Part shown: piece by piece, positions 59,793 through 64,000 of the stretch
How positions within the stretch are numbered: the first letter of the stretch is position 1
Layout: the number at the start of each line of letters is the position of its first letter
NCBI GenBank assembly: GCA_033030425.1
Contig: JAUFSD010000007.1
Span: 1,798,001 to 1,862,000, forward strand
Direction: 5' to 3'
Source: Verpa conica
Lineage: Eukaryota > Ascomycota > Pezizomycetes > Pezizales > Morchellaceae
DNA length: 64,000 bases
The notes under the pieces: generated by a model
Databases searched by the model: none
What the model was told of the DNA's origin: nothing
The model's input: the letters and a program-made list of their open reading frames with translations, nothing else
Made by a program: the position numbers and the translations under genes

Positions 59793-61036
59793 TTCAACTT
59801 CAAGAATAGATGGTAAGATATCCACTGCTTTTCTCCTCCAAGGCTTTAGTATGTGCGGAGAACACCGCTTAAACATCGATAATCCGGACTATCAGGAAGG
59901 TAAGCCGGCCAGCTGAACCGGCAGGTGTGGAGAATTGGGCCCACGTCACTCGGGGAAAAGAAATGTTAAAAATTATGAAAATCTGTAGGAATAACCTGTA
60001 GATTGCATTGATGATCAATTGTTTCCGGTCAAAGGTCTTACCGTCATTGCTACAGCACAAATGATACCCGCATGGTACTCTCCCCTACCTGCGCTGCGTA
60101 CCCGCCAGCCGTGAAGTTACGAAAATCAATGACGTAAAATAGTTGATCCGAAGCCCCGCCGAAAACTCAGCGATCGGTGATCTTACACGGAATCTGCCGT
60201 TGCTTTGACCAACACGGACGTGTTCCGTGAACTTCAGCTGAATTGACGACCTAACCTAGTGACGCTCCATGGCTGCATGCTGTAGTTTGAGATTGCCTAC
60301 TTTAGTATAGTTGGGATAAGGGGTGGCTATTATGTACAGGGTCTTGTGCTAAGTAGGTATAGATCTGCCCCGAAAAAGAGAAATACCAGGGAAAATGAGT
60401 GCAAATCGTATATTATGCATAAAATGATCATGATCATGATCAGGGAGTATCCACTGCGATCTATGGGTAGGACAGGGGAAATAGATACCTACATGTGTAT
60501 AGATCCATGAAATTATCCCCGGGCTCGACCCCCACTGATAATTATATGCAGGTATCGAGATATGCGTATAGTTCGTGTCCAAGCTATTGCTTTACTAGTC
60601 CCTCTTATTGCTAAGGCTTTAAGGTTTCTAACTCATATTAGTATTTCCCTTACTTACTACATAGCCGAAAAGCAAACCTTGAGTAGTAATACGGTGCTAC
60701 TGTGTGGGCTGAGGGGAGTTGACTGGGACCGTACCCATTAGTAGAATTCTAGTTAAAAGTTTTGTGATATTCTCTGTAAATCTCGATAGGGAAAGAGTAG
60801 GTGGAGCTGCACTATAGCTTTTTTGGCCTCTTGTACTGTATAGGTGATTTAATTACCTCACCAATGAATGATCTAGACATTGGGATGCTTGCAGGTACTG
60901 TAGAGATCAGCGTCTGCAAGCCATTTCCTTATGCGTATAGTCCAGTTTTGACAAGCCCCACTTTTATGTATCCGAATCTTGATTTCTTTTTGGTCTACTT
61001 CTTGTCTTATTGTCGGTAATTGAAGGTGTTGTGGTC

Positions 61037-61044
61037 TATATAAA
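61037..61044 (+). promoter_or_regulatory. candidate TATA box of MACPF-like gene
   Basis: TATATAAA about 75 bp before the start codon at 61119. Confidence 0.5.
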
Positions 61045-61118
61045 CTAGGGGATACACTGCATACTGACGGAATAGATTCATCAAGACCATCAGCAAAACA
61101 ACCTCTATCTACTCAAAA

Positions 61119-63346
61119 ATGTCTACCGCTGAAAAGACTACCGATACTGAAAAGTCTGCAGACACTGAAAAGTCTGCCGACAAAGAAATACCTGCTCCCC
61201 CGGCGGAGAAGGTTAAAATACTAGCGAAACTTGACAGCATGAAACCTCTTCTTGCCTTTAAGAGACAGGGCAAAGCTAAATCTACTTCCACTTTTTATTC
61301 GGAGGTGCTAAAAATTGAAGGATTGAATAAGACAACTGGGCCCACTCTATCACAGCTGCGCAAGTTAGGCAAGATGTGCGTTCTATAACTCTCTCGCTAA
61401 TAAATTCACGTGTTTCATATACTTACATCTTGGTTGGGCAGAGGCCTCACGGAGCGATTTTGCCTGCCGGGAGATTCGACGACCCAACTTAGTGATGATA
61501 CTACTCTAGAAAGCTATATATCATTAACTAAAGAAGTGTGTTATCTCACAATCTCCGATTTTGTTAATATTACGTTATCTAATTAAATACTGGGTGTAGA
61601 ATCTCGACCAACTCAAAGGAGAGGAGACATCAGAGACCATCGTTATTACAATTCATGTTCTTAGTATTAATATATTATCTCGCCCTGAAGGTGGGCGAGT
61701 TGAGCTCCCTAAGTTTGACAAAACCTTGACAGTAATGGGGCCCATTGCATTCCGAGTCACTCATGGAGAGTAATGCTGATAAGCCTCTGATACCTAGGCA
61801 CCGGAAGGATCACGGGCAGAGGTGACTCAACCTTCTGATGCACATAGAGCAAGAACCCTTGCAGAATCAGACTACAAGACCGAGGCTGGTGAAGGCGGAC
61901 AGTTAGTGGCCCAGCCCTCTTGATTGATTGTATCTGACTATTTCATCTCAGACATCCGGCAGACCTGAGCAAAGCTCAGTGGGAAATAGTTTTAAAGAAC
62001 AATATCCTTACCCACGGCTATGTGATAAATGGAAGCAAGATTACTCTAGCAAGACGGCCAGGTAAATCAATCGATAAGTTAGCTGAAACCGTCTGACTTA
62101 TGAATAGCTTTCAGGATCAAGTCAAGGCCGGTCGACCAATATATCGCATGCGATGATGATGACGATAAACCAGTATGGATCCTTCTGAATGAATATTGTC
62201 ACCCGCTAATACCGTGCTATGTAGCAAGGAAAAACGACTATCCCAGAATTTCGAATCTGTGACGAATCTTCGGTCACTGTTGTGGAAATAACAAATGAGG
62301 CTCAGGATTCCATGGCTAAAAATTCATTCTCATCGGAGTCGCTGGAAGCCTCTGTGTGAGTACCTAACCCTACCTGTGGATTAAAGAAACTGCTGATATC
62401 TTCTGTAGGTCAGGAGGGGCCTTTGGGGTCGAGGTGGGGGCTAACGGTGGCTATGCGGAGAAGAAATCGGATGGGAAAGCATCAAACACAACAACATTTG
62501 AGGCAAAGATGGAGGTGTCGTATAATGTAAGTATTTCTAATTTTGTGAATCACACAAAGCCACATACTTATACTAGCACTATCAGTTTCCACGAGTCATG
62601 GTATTTCTTGATAGCGAAACACTGGAGCCAACTGATGACTGCGCCAGTATGCTTAAGACCATTGGGACCCTTGAGTGGGGGGGGAGGAGAGAGGCGGAGA
62701 TTAGGAAATTTTACCTCAGATTCGGTACTTGATCCCCTGCCGATACCAAGATGAAGACATCTCTCCACATATGTATTTCTGTGCTATGAAGAACCTCGTC
62801 TCTTGAAGGAAGAGCACGGTCATCTAGTGGAACAGCAGCTAATGAGTTTACAGGCCACATGTTCCCGACTGTTGTACGGCTTGGTGGTCGCTTGACAAGC
62901 TCGAAGCTTACGAAACACTTTTCTAAAGGCTCGTCAGAGGAGAGGGCAGCGCAGCTTAAGATCTCTGCCGGTGCTAGTTTTTCGAGCCCATATGTGTCTG
63001 GCTCAGTTCAATATAACAACGAGAAGGGCGACGATAGTAAAACAATCAGTAATACCATGAACAGGACGGAGTCCTTGACATGGAATGCTTTAGGAGGAGA
63101 TACCGTACTATGCTCTAAGTTTGTTTGCCTATCTAATATGAAGAACTGTTTTTTCCCTCAGCAGAAAACTTTTACTAACGCAAAGTTTCCTAGTCCACCT
63201 GCCTGGGCTTCTACGGTTAAAGATTTCTATAACTGGCGTGTTATTGAGGTACGCCTTCATATCTTCTTAACTAGTGAATCCTTGGCTAATAGTAGGAATT
63301 TATAGAGATCGGAACCCCGCAGGCTGGAGGAAATATTAGGGGCTAA
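61119..63346 (+). CDS. MACPF-like domain protein
   Basis: Resembles the fungal proteins with a membrane-attack-complex/perforin-like fold; some MACPF proteins form membrane pores, but activity is not shown here. I place eleven exons (61119-61375, 61442-61535, 61600-61731, 61798-61901, 61952-62061, 62108-62172, 62225-62355, 62409-62526, 62586-62724, 62854-63248, 63296-63346), about 531 residues, all in phase. The N-terminus has a short TEKSAD repeat. Family landmarks are KAQWEIVLKNN, RRPAFR across a splice, TIPEFRICDESSVTV, a Gly/Ser-rich VSGGAFGVEVGANGGYAE, LEPTDDCASMLKTIGTL and FYNWRVIE near the end. There is no signal peptide. The third exon, the short last exon and a possible extra intron near 63119-63165 are the least certain parts. 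Intron 62356-62408 has a partial telomere-like motif. Confidence 0.72.
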
Positions 63347-64000
63347 AGACCAATTTACATTGAGACGTACGGGGCTTATGGGTGGTGGTTCAACTTAGAT
63401 GTTCTACTACTACAATGGTTGAAATGAGTGATCTTCATTTGTATTCGTTACCTTGATAGTAGAATTAAACTATCAGAAACTTGTTATTGAGGGGTGTAAG
63501 GTGCTCCGGCTGCTATTATATATATGCTTTTTGGGTTGAACTCATAGGCAGTTATAGTACTCTGGAGCGGGTCGGGCTCCATGTATTTATGATTAATCCA
63601 TTTATTCATTCATTCATCCGTAATCTGGGGCAGGGATGGGAAAAAGCATTGCTTACGGAAGTAGTCCTAACCCTGATTAATAGGTTTTAAGTATTAGGGT
63701 GAGAGAATTACTATCATTAGCTGAATACTGCAAATACCAGAATCGACTACTATACTAGCACCACAATCATTGAACTTAGGTCGTTTCATATACTCATTCA
63801 TAACAGAAACCCAGTGGTCACGACAAATCACTTGGTCACATAACGACTGATGAGCCCACGTATCTGGACCTAGCCCACAGCAGATGGGGCCTCTCATGAT
63901 ACCAACTACCCATAGTGCGGGATGGGCATAGCGAGCTAAAAAGGTGAGATGGCTGCATCGTAAAGTGCTAAGTCTTCGTAGAAAGCAAAGAGTGGCATCG
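63347..64000. other. intergenic to window end
   Basis: No gene seen. It holds the retroelement insertion at 63572-63619 and a partial telomere-like sequence (CCTAACCCTG) near 63665. Confidence 0.4.
63572..63619 (+). mobile_element. 5'-truncated retroelement 3' end (copy F)
   Basis: A 48-bp insert containing GGGCTCCATGTATTTATGAT then an ATTC tail. Flanks GTACTCTGGAGCGGG (63557-63571) and GTAATCTGGGGCAGG (63620-63634) agree at 12 of 15 positions, so this looks like the oldest duplication. It shares GGGCTCCATGTA with copy B, showing a common source. Confidence 0.6.

Larger units (their letters stand above)
59707..61118. promoter_or_regulatory. divergent intergenic region between lectin and MACPF-like genes
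   Basis: No gene seen in 1.4 kb. Both genes are transcribed outward from it. Each has a TATA-like box 75-85 bp before its start codon (listed separately). A GATCATGATCATGATCA palindromic repeat lies at 60426-60443. Confidence 0.45.

Noticed and set aside
1..64000. CRISPR array, rRNA genes, intact LTR retrotransposon
   Set aside because: No regularly spaced repeats, no rRNA signature and no long terminal repeats with gag or pol motifs were seen.

Overview
The window looks like nuclear DNA of a filamentous ascomycete (Pezizomycotina). Genes are split by many short introns (mostly 46-90 nt) with GTAWGT-like donors and CTAAC/CTGAC branch sites, and gene content is typically fungal: thiamine genes THI6 and THI20, a GH71 alpha-1,3-glucanase, an AA9 lytic polysaccharide monooxygenase, a CorA-like metal transporter, an alkaline ceramidase, an AAL-type lectin and a MACPF-like protein. 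The wide gene-poor tracts and the AAL-type lectin would suit Pezizales (truffle and cup-fungus relatives), but that placement is inference. All exon models were built by hand from conserved motifs, splice signals and phase, and most close exactly in frame.

Layout. 1-5.1 kb: no gene seen. 5.2-6.2 kb: an unidentified membrane protein. 7.1-11.3 kb: THI6 and THI20, head to head around a 386-bp intergenic region. 11.3-26.1 kb: a gene desert with one disordered-protein gene at 16.9 kb, five inverted-repeat elements between 21.3 and 25.8 kb, and two insertions of a short retroelement. 26.1-36.6 kb: a small coiled-coil protein, a long F-box protein, an 8-exon CorA-like transporter and a short-chain dehydrogenase. 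38.0-44.3 kb: GH71 glucanase, TauD/JLP1-type dioxygenase and AA9 LPMO. 46.9-50.5 kb: alkaline ceramidase (with a 13-nt micro-exon) and an MCT-like MFS permease. 50.5-55.5 kb: no clear gene, but broken coding-like remnants. 55.5-56.7 kb: a Gfo/Idh/MocA oxidoreductase broken by a single in-frame TGA. 57.1-57.6 kb: a 588-bp GC-rich terminal-inverted-repeat element. 58.7-63.3 kb: the lectin and the MACPF-like gene, head to head.

Three things stand out. (1) Six copies of a short retroelement 3' end with an ATTC-type tail, each flanked by its own 11-17 bp target-site duplication and truncated at very different points down to 23 bp. (2) Telomere-like CCCTAACCC motifs at ten or more interstitial sites, with the intronic ones all C-rich on the sense strand, so that they supply a CTAAC branch-site core. 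(3) A divergent lectin/MACPF pair that could be a defence or effector module. THI6 and THI20 act in the same pathway (HMP and thiazole salvage and joining to thiamine phosphate). GH71 and AA9 both act on polysaccharides outside the cell.
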